A DNA stretch of 60,609 nt from contig DRHF01000111.1 in the NCBI GenBank assembly GCA_011049715.1, positions 1-60,609 of the forward strand, written 5' to 3'. This document shows positions 9,519 to 18,780 of the stretch, piece after piece (positions within the stretch are counted from its first letter, which is position 1; the number at the start of each line of letters is the position of its first letter). The translations under genes were made by a program, and so were the position numbers. The stretch is from Desulfobacterales bacterium (lineage in GTDB: Bacteria > Desulfobacterota > Desulfobacteria > Desulfobacterales > UBA2156). The notes under the pieces were generated by a model, which did no database searches, was not told the DNA's origin, and saw only the letters and a list, made by a program, of their open reading frames with translations.

Positions 9519-11474
9519 ATGTCTGCTACGCACTTTTCACATTTATTTTCAGAAGGGCAAATTGGAAATTTTAAAGTAAAAAATCGTATCGTCATGCTGC
9601 CGATGGCAAGGCAGTTTCAGGGTATTGATGGGGAAGTTACTCAAAAAACCATAGATTATTATGTAGAGAGGGCCAGAGGCGGTGTGGGCCTAATCACTGT
9701 GGGTTCAACGCGTGTATTTCCTCCCGGGCATAAGTTCTATACGCCCGCATCGCTCAATATTGGCGATGATCGCTATCTTCCCGGGCATTGCGACTTGGTT
9801 CAAGCCATACATACCTGGGGCGCTAAGGTCGCCATTCAATTCGGGCATATCGGTGGACAAACCGTTCATCAAAGCGTCGCCGCATCAGACGTTCAGCAAT
9901 TCTTCTGTGATGGCACAGCTTATTGCAAACCGAGGCCGATCACAAAAAGTGAGATTTACGATATGATCGAGCTGTTCGGCCAAGGCGCGGTTATGGCAAA
10001 AAAAGCCGGCTATGATATGGTCGAAATACATGCAGCCCACGGATATCTTTTAAGTGGCTTTTTATCCCCCAAACTTAATTTGAGAACAGACGAATTCGGC
10101 GGTATCCTTGAAAACCGCGTGAGAATTATAGTGGAATTGGTTCGACAGATCAAGCACACGGCCGGAACCGACTTTCCGGTGTGTGTGCGTATCAGTGCCA
10201 ATGATTTTATTGAAGGGAGTATCGATATAGAGGAATCTCCCATCGTGGCCAAGATACTGGAGCAGGCCGGCGCGGATGTGATCAGTGTTTCTGCCGGAAA
10301 TCACGAGACCCAGCACCTGTCCAACGATATCATGAGATTGGATGAAGACTTCAAGCGTCCCCTGTTTGAGGCGGTGAAAAAAGAAATAAATATTCCCATT
10401 ATTGTCGGCGGCGGCTACCGCAATCCGGACAAGGCTGAGAAAATCATTGCGGATGGTGTCGCAGATTTTTTGGGGATGGCCCGGTCCTTTCTAGCGGATC
10501 CAAAATGGCCGCAAAAGGCTCAGGAAGGCCGTGTCGAAGATATCCGGCGGTGTGTATCGTGCGGCGAATGTCTTTACCAAATCGGGGGAAAATTTACCTA
10601 TCCGCAGGGATGCTCAGTAAATGCCGTTTTTGCCAGGGAGAGAGAGTGGAGCACGATTAAACCAGCCGGCGTTAAGAAAAAAGTTGCGATTGTCGGTGGA
10701 GGGCCGGCCGGAATGGAGGCCGCCAGACTCGCTTCTTTACGCGGGCACGCGGTCACCTTGTATGAAAAAGGCATGGCGCTGGGGGGGCAGCTTTTGCTCG
10801 CAGCTGCTCCCCCCGGAAAGAGAAGGCTTCTGTGGGTTAGGGATTACCTTGCTACACAGCTCGGAAAACAGGGTGTGAAGGTAAATTTTGGCGTTGAAGT
10901 TACACCGGAATTGCTTGGTAAAGAAAACACGGAAGTTGTCATTATAGCCACCGGGGCAACGCCGGTGGAGCCTGATTTTATCGATACCGACGATGACCGG
11001 GTAGTCAATGCATGGGATATTCTCGGGGGTTTAATTGAACCGCAGAATCAGAAGGTGGTCGTTCTCGGTGGCAACATGCTCGGCTGTGAGGTGGCTGAAT
11101 TTATTTCCCAAAAAGGCAATCTTGTGTCCGTGATCAAGATGCGTCCCGGATCTGCAATGGCCGAGGACTGCGAGCCCACCAACAGAAGAGGATTATTAGA
11201 CTCCTTGCAGGCCTGCACCGTTAACCTTTTGAGCAACTACAAAGTAGAAGGGCTTACAGACGATGGCGTCAAGGTTGTCAAAAGAGATTCCGGAGAGGAA
11301 CTGACCCTTGAAGCCGAGACAATCGTTTTGGCCCTGGGTTCAAAGCCAGATCAGGCCCTGGTTAACGCGCTGCAAAAAGAGGATACAACCTTTTATCATA
11401 TCGGTGATTGTCGGGAGCCGAAAAACATAAGACAAGCTATTTATGAGGGCGCCCTCATTGGGCGTCAAATTTAG
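9519..11474 (+). CDS. Old Yellow Enzyme family FMN/4Fe-4S/FAD reductase (2,4-dienoyl-CoA reductase-like)
   Basis: A 651-residue protein with the FadH layout. The FMN-binding TIM barrel (residues about 1-340) includes EIHAAHGYLLSGFLSPKLN, with the substrate-binding His pair. A 4Fe-4S cysteine cluster lies at about residues 346-370, and a C-terminal NAD(P)H/FAD Rossmann module starts at VAIVGGGPAGMEAARLAS. Enzymes of this type reduce an activated C=C bond of an enoyl or dienoyl compound with NAD(P)H. The cluster spacing is C-x2-C-x2-C-x13-C, one residue shorter between the second and third Cys than the C-x2-C-x3-C of classical FadH. AAGGAG precedes the start. In this gene run it likely reduces an unsaturated or dearomatised ring intermediate. 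Confidence 0.88.
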   Translation: MSATHFSHLFSEGQIGNFKVKNRIVMLPMARQFQGIDGEVTQKTIDYYVERARGGVGLITVGSTRVFPPGHKFYTPASLNIGDDRYLPGHCDLVQAIHTWGAKVAIQFGHIGGQTVHQSVAASDVQQFFCDGTAYCKPRPITKSEIYDMIELFGQGAVMAKKAGYDMVEIHAAHGYLLSGFLSPKLNLRTDEFGGILENRVRIIVELVRQIKHTAGTDFPVCVRISANDFIEGSIDIEESPIVAKILEQAGADVISVSAGNHETQHLSNDIMRLDEDFKRPLFEAVKKEINIPIIVGGGYRNPDKAEKIIADGVADFLGMARSFLADPKWPQKAQEGRVEDIRRCVSCGECLYQIGGKFTYPQGCSVNAVFAREREWSTIKPAGVKKKVAIVGGGPAGMEAARLASLRGHAVTLYEKGMALGGQLLLAAAPPGKRRLLWVRDYLATQLGKQGVKVNFGVEVTPELLGKENTEVVIIATGATPVEPDFIDTDDDRVVNAWDILGGLIEPQNQKVVVLGGNMLGCEVAEFISQKGNLVSVIKMRPGSAMAEDCEPTNRRGLLDSLQACTVNLLSNYKVEGLTDDGVKVVKRDSGEELTLEAETIVLALGSKPDQALVNALQKEDTTFYHIGDCREPKNIRQAIYEGALIGRQI

Positions 11475-11485
11475 GGAGCAAATTA

Positions 11486-12694
11486 ATGGCCATCTTGCCA
11501 CTTGAAGGATACCGACTAATAGACTTCGGTTGGGCAGCCGCAGCACCCCGCGCAACATGCCTTTTGGCGGACATGGGGGCAGAGGTAATAAAGGTTGAAA
11601 CGCGAAAACGCCTTGATCCTGTTCGATTCGGCCCCGACAATCTGTCAAGGGATCCTGAGATGGATCCCCTTTTTCACAGTATCAATCGCAATAAACTAGG
11701 TATCCTTTTGGACCTGACCCATTCCGAGAGTATTGAGCTGATAAAGCGGCTGATCCGGATCAGTGATGTGGTGGTCGAAAACTTTTCCCCCGGTGTAATG
11801 AAACGGTTTACCTTGGATTATGATGAATTAAAAAAGGACAAACCGGACATCATCATGATTTCTTTCCCCGGTGTCGGCAGCGAGGGGCCTTTAGCTGATG
11901 TGGTAACCTATGGCCCTTCACTCGCAGGATTAGCGGGGTTGGACAGCATGATCGGGTATGAAGGTGAACGTGTTTTGGGGATGCAGCAGGCCTATGCCGA
12001 CATCAATGCCGCGCTGTTTGGTGCATTTGCCATTCAGACAGCTTTGTACCATCGTGAAAAGTATGGAGAGGGCCAGCACGTCGAGGTGGCCCAGATTGAG
12101 TCGCTCCTCAGTACGATGCCGGAACCGGTCATGGAGGCCAGCTTAAACCTGCGGACCCTGAGCACCTTGGGTAATGCGAACAACATGATGGCGGTACACA
12201 ACAATTATCCTTGCAAAGGAGATGATAAATGGGTGTCCATAGCGATTTCTTCTGAAGAGGAGTGGGCGGGATTCTGCAAAGCACTGGACTATCCATCCTG
12301 GACCAAAAGAGAAGATTTTGCCGATGGCTATAAAAGATCGTTAAACCGCCAAGAGCTCGATAGATTAATTGCAAAGTGGACCATAGAAAAAACGCCCGCT
12401 GAAGCGATGCAGATTCTCCAAAAAAACGGTGTTGCCGCGGTTCCCTGTGCCGATACGGAAGACCGCTACTTTGATCCGCACTTTCAGGAACGAAATATTA
12501 TCGTTAATGTTGATCATCCGGTAACCGGCGTAGACTTTGTCCCCAAGGTTGTTTGTGCTTTAAGTGATACCCCGGGGACAATCCGGCGTCCGGCTCCGAC
12601 TCTGGGGGAACACAATGATTATGTTTTTGGAGAACTGTTGGGTTTGCCCAAAGATGAAATCGAGGGGCTCATCCAAAAAAAGATAATCTATTGA
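11486..12694 (+). CDS. type III CoA-transferase (CaiB/BaiF family), catalytic Asp present
   Basis: A 402-residue family III CoA-transferase. It starts with the typical DFGWAAAAPRATCLLADMGAEVIKVE region and contains INRNKLGILLDL, where many members have NRNKRSI. The position equivalent to Asp169 of formyl-CoA transferase is D172 (QAYADINAA), so the enzyme can form the aspartyl-CoA intermediate. It moves CoA between carboxylic acids without ATP. It starts 11 nt after the flavoprotein gene, with GGAG upstream. Substrates are not identifiable. It may act alone or pair with the Asp-less homologue at 18781-20001. Confidence 0.9.
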   Translation: MAILPLEGYRLIDFGWAAAAPRATCLLADMGAEVIKVETRKRLDPVRFGPDNLSRDPEMDPLFHSINRNKLGILLDLTHSESIELIKRLIRISDVVVENFSPGVMKRFTLDYDELKKDKPDIIMISFPGVGSEGPLADVVTYGPSLAGLAGLDSMIGYEGERVLGMQQAYADINAALFGAFAIQTALYHREKYGEGQHVEVAQIESLLSTMPEPVMEASLNLRTLSTLGNANNMMAVHNNYPCKGDDKWVSIAISSEEEWAGFCKALDYPSWTKREDFADGYKRSLNRQELDRLIAKWTIEKTPAEAMQILQKNGVAAVPCADTEDRYFDPHFQERNIIVNVDHPVTGVDFVPKVVCALSDTPGTIRRPAPTLGEHNDYVFGELLGLPKDEIEGLIQKKIIY

Positions 12695-12715
12695 TATGGA
12701 TATAGGGAGAATGCA

Positions 12716-14083
12716 ATGCCGGTTGATACCATAATAACCAATTGTAAAATTGTCAGACACGACGGGATTTTAGATGCCGGAATAGCCATTGACAAGGGGA
12801 AAATAGTAGCTGTGGCCAGAGATGCGGTGCTGCCATCAGCCGAAACAACGATCGATGGGAGAGGTAACTATGTCATTCCCGGTGTTGTTGATGCGCATGT
12901 GCATCTCGAATATCCCCCTGGTGTTGATCCTGAGTCGAATATTAAAAAGGAGACCCGGGCCTTTGCCGCAGCCGGCTGCACCACGATCATACATTTATTG
13001 GCGCCGGCCGACAACATACAGGCCAAAGCCGAAGAGTTTGTCCGGTTCTATGAAAAGAATGCATTTGTCGACCTCGGCCTGAGTGCGCGCATTTATACCA
13101 GGGAAAATATAAAACAAATCCGCAGCCTGTATGATTTTGGGATCATTAATGTTAAGCTTTTGCTGCCGTATAAAGGAAGTGAGGCGGTTTGGCAGGGGCG
13201 TGTTGGCGGGATAGATGATGGTATCATATATCTTACTTTCAAAGAAGTCGGACAACTTGCGAAACAAGGCTGTAAGATGTTTGTCAGGGTTCACTGTGAG
13301 AATGCGGAAATCTTCTTCAAGATAAAAGAGGAATTTCTGGAGAAAGGCATTGAACCTTCATCCTGGAATGAGGTCAGACCTGGTATTTGTGAAGAAGAGG
13401 CCATGGGAAAGTGTCTGTATCTGGCGGGTGTTACAGGGTGCCCGATATATGTAGTCCACATGACGATTAAAGAAGGGGTGGTCCTGGTGAAAAAAGCCCG
13501 TGCGGCAGGTGTGAACGTGGTTGTTGAAACATGTGTTCAATATCTGACGCTGAATACAGATAACACCGACCGGGTTCTTTCCAAAGTCAATCCGCCGATT
13601 CGTGAACTTCAAGACAATCAAGCGCTGTGGGAAGCCCTGAAAGATGGCGCAATTGATGTTGTTGCCACAGACCATGCCCCGGTCCCGAGGGAACTCAAGA
13701 AAAATCTTTGGGACGCAACGCCCGGCATTCCCGGTGCTGAAATGTTTTTACCCCTCATGCTAAGCGAAGGGGTGAATAAGGGAAGAATTTCCATAGAACG
13801 ACTCGTTGAGGTTTGCTGTTACAATCCGGCAAAACAATTTGGTCTGTTGCCCCGGAAAGGAACCCTGGCGATCGGATCTGATGCGGACCTTGTTCTCATT
13901 GATTTGGATAAAGAGGCCGAGGCCCCGCCAAAACCGATTTACTCAAATGCCGACTATTCGGTTATTGCAGAGCGTAAAATAAAAGGATGGCCGATACTGA
14001 CCCTATTGAGGGGACGTACTGTGGCACAGGATGGAAAAGTCACCGTTCAAACCGGTGACGGTCGGTTCATGCCGGGCCGATAG
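12716..14083 (+). CDS. cyclic amidohydrolase (hydantoinase/dihydropyrimidinase type)
   Basis: A 455-residue member of the amidohydrolase superfamily in the dihydroorotase/hydantoinase/allantoinase group. The binuclear metal site can be read off: H61 and H63 in DAHVHLE, the carbamylated-lysine candidate K147 (NVKLLLPY), H193 (RVHCEN), H248 (VVHMT) and D319 (ATDHAP). These enzymes open cyclic amides or imides by hydrolysing a ring C-N bond. Enamidase of nicotinate fermentation belongs to the same superfamily. GGGAGA precedes the start. Together with the two molybdenum hydroxylases and the nitrilase-type amidase, this points to a nitrogen-containing ring as substrate of the pathway. The precise substrate is unknown. 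Confidence 0.85.
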   Translation: MPVDTIITNCKIVRHDGILDAGIAIDKGKIVAVARDAVLPSAETTIDGRGNYVIPGVVDAHVHLEYPPGVDPESNIKKETRAFAAAGCTTIIHLLAPADNIQAKAEEFVRFYEKNAFVDLGLSARIYTRENIKQIRSLYDFGIINVKLLLPYKGSEAVWQGRVGGIDDGIIYLTFKEVGQLAKQGCKMFVRVHCENAEIFFKIKEEFLEKGIEPSSWNEVRPGICEEEAMGKCLYLAGVTGCPIYVVHMTIKEGVVLVKKARAAGVNVVVETCVQYLTLNTDNTDRVLSKVNPPIRELQDNQALWEALKDGAIDVVATDHAPVPRELKKNLWDATPGIPGAEMFLPLMLSEGVNKGRISIERLVEVCCYNPAKQFGLLPRKGTLAIGSDADLVLIDLDKEAEAPPKPIYSNADYSVIAERKIKGWPILTLLRGRTVAQDGKVTVQTGDGRFMPGR

Positions 14084-14112
14084 TGGTAAATATACAAATT
14101 AGGAGGGAGATG

Positions 14113-14991
14113 ATGGGGACAGAAACACTGATTTACGAAAAAAAAGACTATGAGGAGGGTTCGGTCGTTACCCTTACCATGAATAAGCCCGAAAGCTTAA
14201 ATGCGCTGAATGTTGAATTTAGTCGTGAAATCGACGATGCGTTAACCCGGGTAGAGGAGGACGATGATGTAAAGGTTGTTGTTCTAAAGGGCGCCGGCAA
14301 AGCATTTTCAGCCGGATATGATCTTGGGCGCGCTTATTTTGTATATGGCGCCGGCAAAGGTAAACCGGAAGATAAGACCCGGCGGCCCAGCCAGAGGTCA
14401 CGGTTGGCATACGATCGATGGCGCTCAGAAAGTCTGCGCAATATATTCAATTTAAATAAAATAACAATCGCTCAAGTACATGGATATTGTATAGGAGGCG
14501 GATTATATATGTCCCTTTGCTGCGACCTTACAATCGCAGCGGAAGACGCGAAAATAGGACATTCTGAGCAGCGGCTCGGTTTTTCAGGGGCCATGTATGT
14601 ATTTCCGATCGAGATTATGTTGATCGGCCAGAAGAGGGCCAGGGAACTTCTTTTAACCGGAAAATTGATAGATGGAACGGAAGCCGAGCGAATTGGGTTG
14701 ATAAATCAGGTCGTTCCGCCAGATCAGCTGGAAGAGGAAACCCAAAAACTGGCTCAATCCATGACACTGCTTCCACGGGATGGAATTGCCATCGGTAAGG
14801 CATGTGCCCGGCTGGCCTACGATTCAATGGGGCTTAGCTCGGCTTTTGGGCAAGGCTACCTCGGTCATACAATGTTTACGAATGTAAGATATGAACCAGA
14901 GGAGTTCAATTTCGTAAAGCGTCGACGGGATGCGGGCCTCAAAAATGCGATTAGGGAAAGAGATGCAAGGTATAAAGGACTTATCGATTAG
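14113..14991 (+). CDS. crotonase-family protein with altered active site (first Glu is Tyr)
   Basis: A 292-residue enoyl-CoA hydratase/isomerase-family protein. The CoA-binding and oxyanion segments are present (GKAFSAGYDLGR; HGYCIGGGLYM). Of the two hydratase glutamates (E144 and E164 of rat mitochondrial hydratase), the first is replaced by Y132 while the second is kept as E152 (GHSEQRLG). It is therefore unlikely to be a plain hydratase; related crotonases with altered residues act as isomerases, hydrolases, decarboxylases or ring-opening enzymes. I chose ATG 14113 because AGGAGG at 14101-14106 is 6 nt upstream; ATG 14110 and an upstream GTG at 14083 are alternatives. About 25 residues between GYDLGR and RSRLAYD form a longer loop than usual. 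Confidence 0.85.
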   Translation: MGTETLIYEKKDYEEGSVVTLTMNKPESLNALNVEFSREIDDALTRVEEDDDVKVVVLKGAGKAFSAGYDLGRAYFVYGAGKGKPEDKTRRPSQRSRLAYDRWRSESLRNIFNLNKITIAQVHGYCIGGGLYMSLCCDLTIAAEDAKIGHSEQRLGFSGAMYVFPIEIMLIGQKRARELLLTGKLIDGTEAERIGLINQVVPPDQLEEETQKLAQSMTLLPRDGIAIGKACARLAYDSMGLSSAFGQGYLGHTMFTNVRYEPEEFNFVKRRRDAGLKNAIRERDARYKGLID

Positions 14992-15039
14992 GATTGTTAT
15001 CATTATTCGAATATCGAAATTCGGGCCAGGAGACAATTT

Positions 15040-15906
15040 ATGAAAAACTTCGATTACATCAGGCCGGTCAATATGGATAATGCCGTTGAAGCCCTAAAGA
15101 AAAATGATGACGCGTATTTACTGGCCGGCGGAACGGATCTGCTGATCGGCATGAAGAATAATGCCGTGCAGCCAAAATGCCTCATCGATTTAAAAAGTAT
15201 TCCCGATATAGATTCCATTGAATACCGGAACGGTTTCAAACTGGGACCGCTCACCACCATAAGAGATATTGAAGTTTCACGCTCCATCCGCAAAAAAATT
15301 CCGGTGCTGAGCCAGGCAGCAGGTACGCTGGGTTCAATTCAAATACGAAACAGAGCGACGATCGGGGGCAATTTATGTCATGCCTCTCCGGCCGCGGATA
15401 TGGCGACCATTCTTCTGGCAATGGATTGCCATGTAAAAATTGCCTCCTATAAAAGTGAAAAAACAATTGGACTCGATCAGTTTTATACCGGACCGAATCG
15501 GACTGTAATCGGCCGGGGAGAGATGCTGTCGGAGATTATCATCCCAAAGGATATGGAGCGGTTTAAGGGCGTGTACCTAAAATACGGCCCCAGAAAAGCA
15601 ATGGATATCGGCATTGTAAACATTGCGCTCCTTTTGGATGCCGATTATGAGCGCGGTTTGTGCAATCAGATTATGATTGCCCTGGGGGCGGTTGCACCCA
15701 CACCCATCAGAGCAAAAGGCGCCGAAGCACTGTTAAACGGAAATCGGTTGAAGGCCGGTTCAATCGGCAAAGTCGCCCAGGCGGCCGCCGATGAAGCCCG
15801 GCCCATTTCCGATTTTCGGGCTTCAGCCGGTTATCGCAGAGATTTGGTAAGGAGTTTAGTCTTCAAAGGAATTAATCAAATATTAAAAGACAACAACCCT
15901 TCATAG
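15040..15906 (+). CDS. molybdenum hydroxylase 2, FAD-binding subunit
   Basis: A 288-residue FAD subunit of a second xanthine-dehydrogenase-family enzyme. It shows LLAGGTDLLIGMKN (about residues 27-40) and TIGGNLCHASPAADMA (about 107-122). The C-terminal flavoprotein domain ends near residue 285. It carries no 4Fe-4S cysteine insertion. The start follows CAGGAGA. The set is clearly divergent from hydroxylase 1 and is not a recent duplicate: matching motifs differ at many positions. Two separate hydroxylases in one run suggest two different ring positions or two successive substrates. Confidence 0.92.
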   Translation: MKNFDYIRPVNMDNAVEALKKNDDAYLLAGGTDLLIGMKNNAVQPKCLIDLKSIPDIDSIEYRNGFKLGPLTTIRDIEVSRSIRKKIPVLSQAAGTLGSIQIRNRATIGGNLCHASPAADMATILLAMDCHVKIASYKSEKTIGLDQFYTGPNRTVIGRGEMLSEIIIPKDMERFKGVYLKYGPRKAMDIGIVNIALLLDADYERGLCNQIMIALGAVAPTPIRAKGAEALLNGNRLKAGSIGKVAQAAADEARPISDFRASAGYRRDLVRSLVFKGINQILKDNNPS

Positions 15907-15988
15907 CCGTGGTTCACCTGATTTTCCCCGGGGCGTTGTTCGGGATTAAAGGGGAAGACAATTGAGCGATCAAAATCAAGGGGGTAAT

Positions 15989-16462
15989 ATGGGGAGAAAG
16001 CATCAAATTCAAATCACCGTGAACGGAGAAGCACACGATCTTCTGGTTCATCCGAACAAAACTCTGCTGGATCTCTTAAGGTATGATCTCTGTTTAACCG
16101 GTACGAAAAAAGGCTGTGATGAAGGAGATTGTGGGGCCTGCACGGTTATTGCCAATGGCAAGGTGGTAACATCATGTCTTGTCTTGGCGGTAGAAATGGA
16201 TGGTGCAACCCTGACAACCATTGAAGGCTTGCACAAAGGAGATGAACTGCATCCGATCCAGCAGGCTTTTGTTGACAGCGGTGCTGTTCAATGCGGGTTT
16301 TGTACACCGGGAATGATTCTTACCACAAAAGCGTTGTTAGATGAAACTCCCGATCCTTCAGAAGAAGAGATTAAACACTACCTGGAGGGTAATTTATGTA
16401 GATGCACCGGGTACATTAAAATTCTGGATGCCGTCAACAATGCCATCAAGCAAATGAAATGA
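15989..16462 (+). CDS. molybdenum hydroxylase 2, 2Fe-2S subunit
   Basis: The small iron-sulfur subunit, 157 residues from ATG 15989. The plant-type cluster motif is GCDEGDCGACTV with the fourth Cys in TSCLV; the second cluster is in QCGFCTPG and NLCRCTGY. A TTG at 15962 would give nine more residues, but AGGGGGT at about 15979-15985 fits ATG 15989 better. The gene follows the FAD subunit after an 82-nt gap and precedes the catalytic subunit by 18 nt. All eight cluster cysteines are present. Confidence 0.92.
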   Translation: MGRKHQIQITVNGEAHDLLVHPNKTLLDLLRYDLCLTGTKKGCDEGDCGACTVIANGKVVTSCLVLAVEMDGATLTTIEGLHKGDELHPIQQAFVDSGAVQCGFCTPGMILTTKALLDETPDPSEEEIKHYLEGNLCRCTGYIKILDAVNNAIKQMK

Positions 16463-16480
16463 AGCTATGAAAAAGGGAAT

Positions 16481-18769
16481 ATGAAAATGGATAATTATTC
16501 CATCGTCGGAAAACCTATCCCTCACCTTGATGCAGTTGAAAAGGTGAAGGGCAACGCTGTTTTCACTTCTGACATAAAGTTAAACGGAATGCTTTTCGGC
16601 AAAATCTTAAGAAGTTCAGTACCCCATGCGAAAATTCGCAATATCGACATTTCCCAAGCTGTAAAGCTCAAAGCGGTAAGGGCGGTTATCACATCCAAAG
16701 ATACACCGCTGGTCAGATACAGCATTTCACCAACCTGGGCGGACAAGCTGGTGTTAGCAGATCAAAAGGTCAGGTACATCGGTGACGAAATAGCGGCGGT
16801 GGCAGCCGTGGATGAAGAAAGTGCCGAGGAGGCGTTATCTTTAATCCGGGTGGATCTGGAAGAACTGCCGGGTGTCTATGACCCGTTCGAGGCAATGCAA
16901 TCAGAAGCCCCTCTGCTCCATGATGGGATTGTGAGTAATATTTCCAAAACGTTGAGAATGGAATGCGGGAGTGTGGCGGAAGGATTTGCCCGGTCGGATA
17001 TTATAATGGAAGATACATTTAAAACCCATGCGCAATCACATTGCAGTATAGAAACCCACTGCTGTGTTGCCACCTGCAGTGCGACGGATGAAGTTAATTT
17101 ATGGGTAACCACCCAGGCCCCGCATCCATTGCGGCAGAGACTCGCTATGACCCTAAAAATCGATGTGGCCAAAATTCACATTATGACGCCGTTTATCGGC
17201 GGGGGTTTCGGGAGTAAAATCGATTTGGAACCTGCCCAGGCGATATCTGTTCTTTTAGCCAAAAAGACAGGCAAACCGGTCAAAATCGAACACTCGCGTA
17301 AGGAGCAGTTTATTGCGACCCGGATGCGACATCCGACCGTAACTCATCTGAAATTTGGTGTGAAACACGATGGAACCATAATTGCCAAACAGGCGAACGT
17401 GGTTATGGATAACGGTGCTTACAACAGTCACGGTCCTGCAGTGCTAGCATACAATAACGTTATGTTTTCAACTCTTTATCGCGTAAATAACATAAAATAC
17501 GAAGGCCGGCTGGTGTATACCAATAAAAATTGGGGGGGTGCCTGCCGCGGATATGGCGATCCCCAGGCCTCTTTTGCCCAGGAAGTGATGCTGGATATGA
17601 TTGCCGAAAGGATCAATATGGATCCGATCGACCTGCGGCTAAAAAACGCCAATATCCCCAACCAGGTAACGGCCAATGCGGTAAAAATTACGAGCTGTGG
17701 ACTTAAGGAATGTTTAACCGAGGCCAGGAAAGTTTCAGGGTGGAGGACCAAAAAAGCTGCTGGGAAAAAATACAGGGGGCTGGGAATTGCGTCCATGATT
17801 TACACGGGCGGCGGAAGCATCGGGTCCGGTCTTAATTATTCAGGGGCAACCATGCAGATGAACCCGGACGGCACCCTGCAACTCTTAATGGGTGCACTCG
17901 ATATTGGTCAAGGATCAAATACAATACTAACCCAGATGGCCGCTGAAATTATGGCTGTTGAACCGGAGACGATCAGGCTGACCACAGCCGACACCGATAC
18001 CACCTTTCCCTGTATGGGCACATTTGGATCAAGGGTTACCTATTGCGGGGGCAAAGCCGTGGTGGAAGCCGCCAATGGTTTAAAAAAGAAAGTGCTGGAA
18101 AACGCAGCCGAAATGTTGGAGGCAAATCCGGACGATCTGGAAATGAAAAATAAATCAATTTTTGTAATGGGAACACCGGAAAAAGCCGTTACCTACGCCG
18201 AAATCGGTGCCTCCTCCTTTTATAAAAAGAAAGAGCCCCTGGTTGCTCACGGATATTATAACGGTCCGGAGGTATCCCCTGATTTTGATCCTGTAACCTA
18301 TAAAGGATATCCCGCACCGGCCCTGGTTTTTGGTACTCATCTGGCGGAAGTCGAAGTTGACCCGACAACGGGTAAAGTTGAAGTACTGAATTTTGTGGCC
18401 GCGCATGATTTGGGGCGTGCCATCAACCCCCTTCTGGTGGAGGGACAGATTGAAGGTGGAGCAGTGCAGGGAATCGGTTGGTCCTTAATGGAGGATGTTA
18501 AGTTTGAAAACGGAGAGATCCTTAACCCCAATTTTCACGATTATAAAATGCTGACCATAAAAGATATCCCAAAAATCATTCCGCTGATGATCGAAACGAT
18601 TGATCCCAACGGCCCCTTCGGCGCCAAGGGGATTGGGGAGTGTGCCATGGTGCCGACAGCGCCGGCTATTATCAATGCGATTTATGATGCAGTGGGTGTT
18701 AGAATCAAAGAGCTGCCGGCCACATCAGAGAAAATTTTTAAGGGCCTAAAAGAAAAAAGATCGAAATAG
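16481..18769 (+). CDS. molybdenum hydroxylase 2, molybdopterin-binding subunit
   Basis: A 762-residue catalytic subunit. The hammerhead domain begins VGKPIPHLDAVEKVKG. Cofactor-binding signatures are GGGFGSKIDLEPAQA, GACRGYGDPQ (around residue 353) and DIGQGSNTILTQ, and the catalytic Glu is E720 in AKGIGECAM. The loop GACRGYGD differs from GAFRGFGN of hydroxylase 1 and from the CO dehydrogenase loop, so the two enzymes probably have different substrates. ATG 16487 (MDNYS) is an alternative start with better spacing to AAGGGA. Electrons would pass through the 2Fe-2S subunit to FAD. Confidence 0.92.
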   Translation: MKMDNYSIVGKPIPHLDAVEKVKGNAVFTSDIKLNGMLFGKILRSSVPHAKIRNIDISQAVKLKAVRAVITSKDTPLVRYSISPTWADKLVLADQKVRYIGDEIAAVAAVDEESAEEALSLIRVDLEELPGVYDPFEAMQSEAPLLHDGIVSNISKTLRMECGSVAEGFARSDIIMEDTFKTHAQSHCSIETHCCVATCSATDEVNLWVTTQAPHPLRQRLAMTLKIDVAKIHIMTPFIGGGFGSKIDLEPAQAISVLLAKKTGKPVKIEHSRKEQFIATRMRHPTVTHLKFGVKHDGTIIAKQANVVMDNGAYNSHGPAVLAYNNVMFSTLYRVNNIKYEGRLVYTNKNWGGACRGYGDPQASFAQEVMLDMIAERINMDPIDLRLKNANIPNQVTANAVKITSCGLKECLTEARKVSGWRTKKAAGKKYRGLGIASMIYTGGGSIGSGLNYSGATMQMNPDGTLQLLMGALDIGQGSNTILTQMAAEIMAVEPETIRLTTADTDTTFPCMGTFGSRVTYCGGKAVVEAANGLKKKVLENAAEMLEANPDDLEMKNKSIFVMGTPEKAVTYAEIGASSFYKKKEPLVAHGYYNGPEVSPDFDPVTYKGYPAPALVFGTHLAEVEVDPTTGKVEVLNFVAAHDLGRAINPLLVEGQIEGGAVQGIGWSLMEDVKFENGEILNPNFHDYKMLTIKDIPKIIPLMIETIDPNGPFGAKGIGECAMVPTAPAIINAIYDAVGVRIKELPATSEKIFKGLKEKRSK

Positions 18770-18780
18770 GAAAAAACAAC

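Noticed and set aside
3058-18769. 4-hydroxybenzoyl-CoA reductase (HcrABC)
   Set aside because: Both FAD subunits lack the cysteine-rich insertion for the extra 4Fe-4S cluster.
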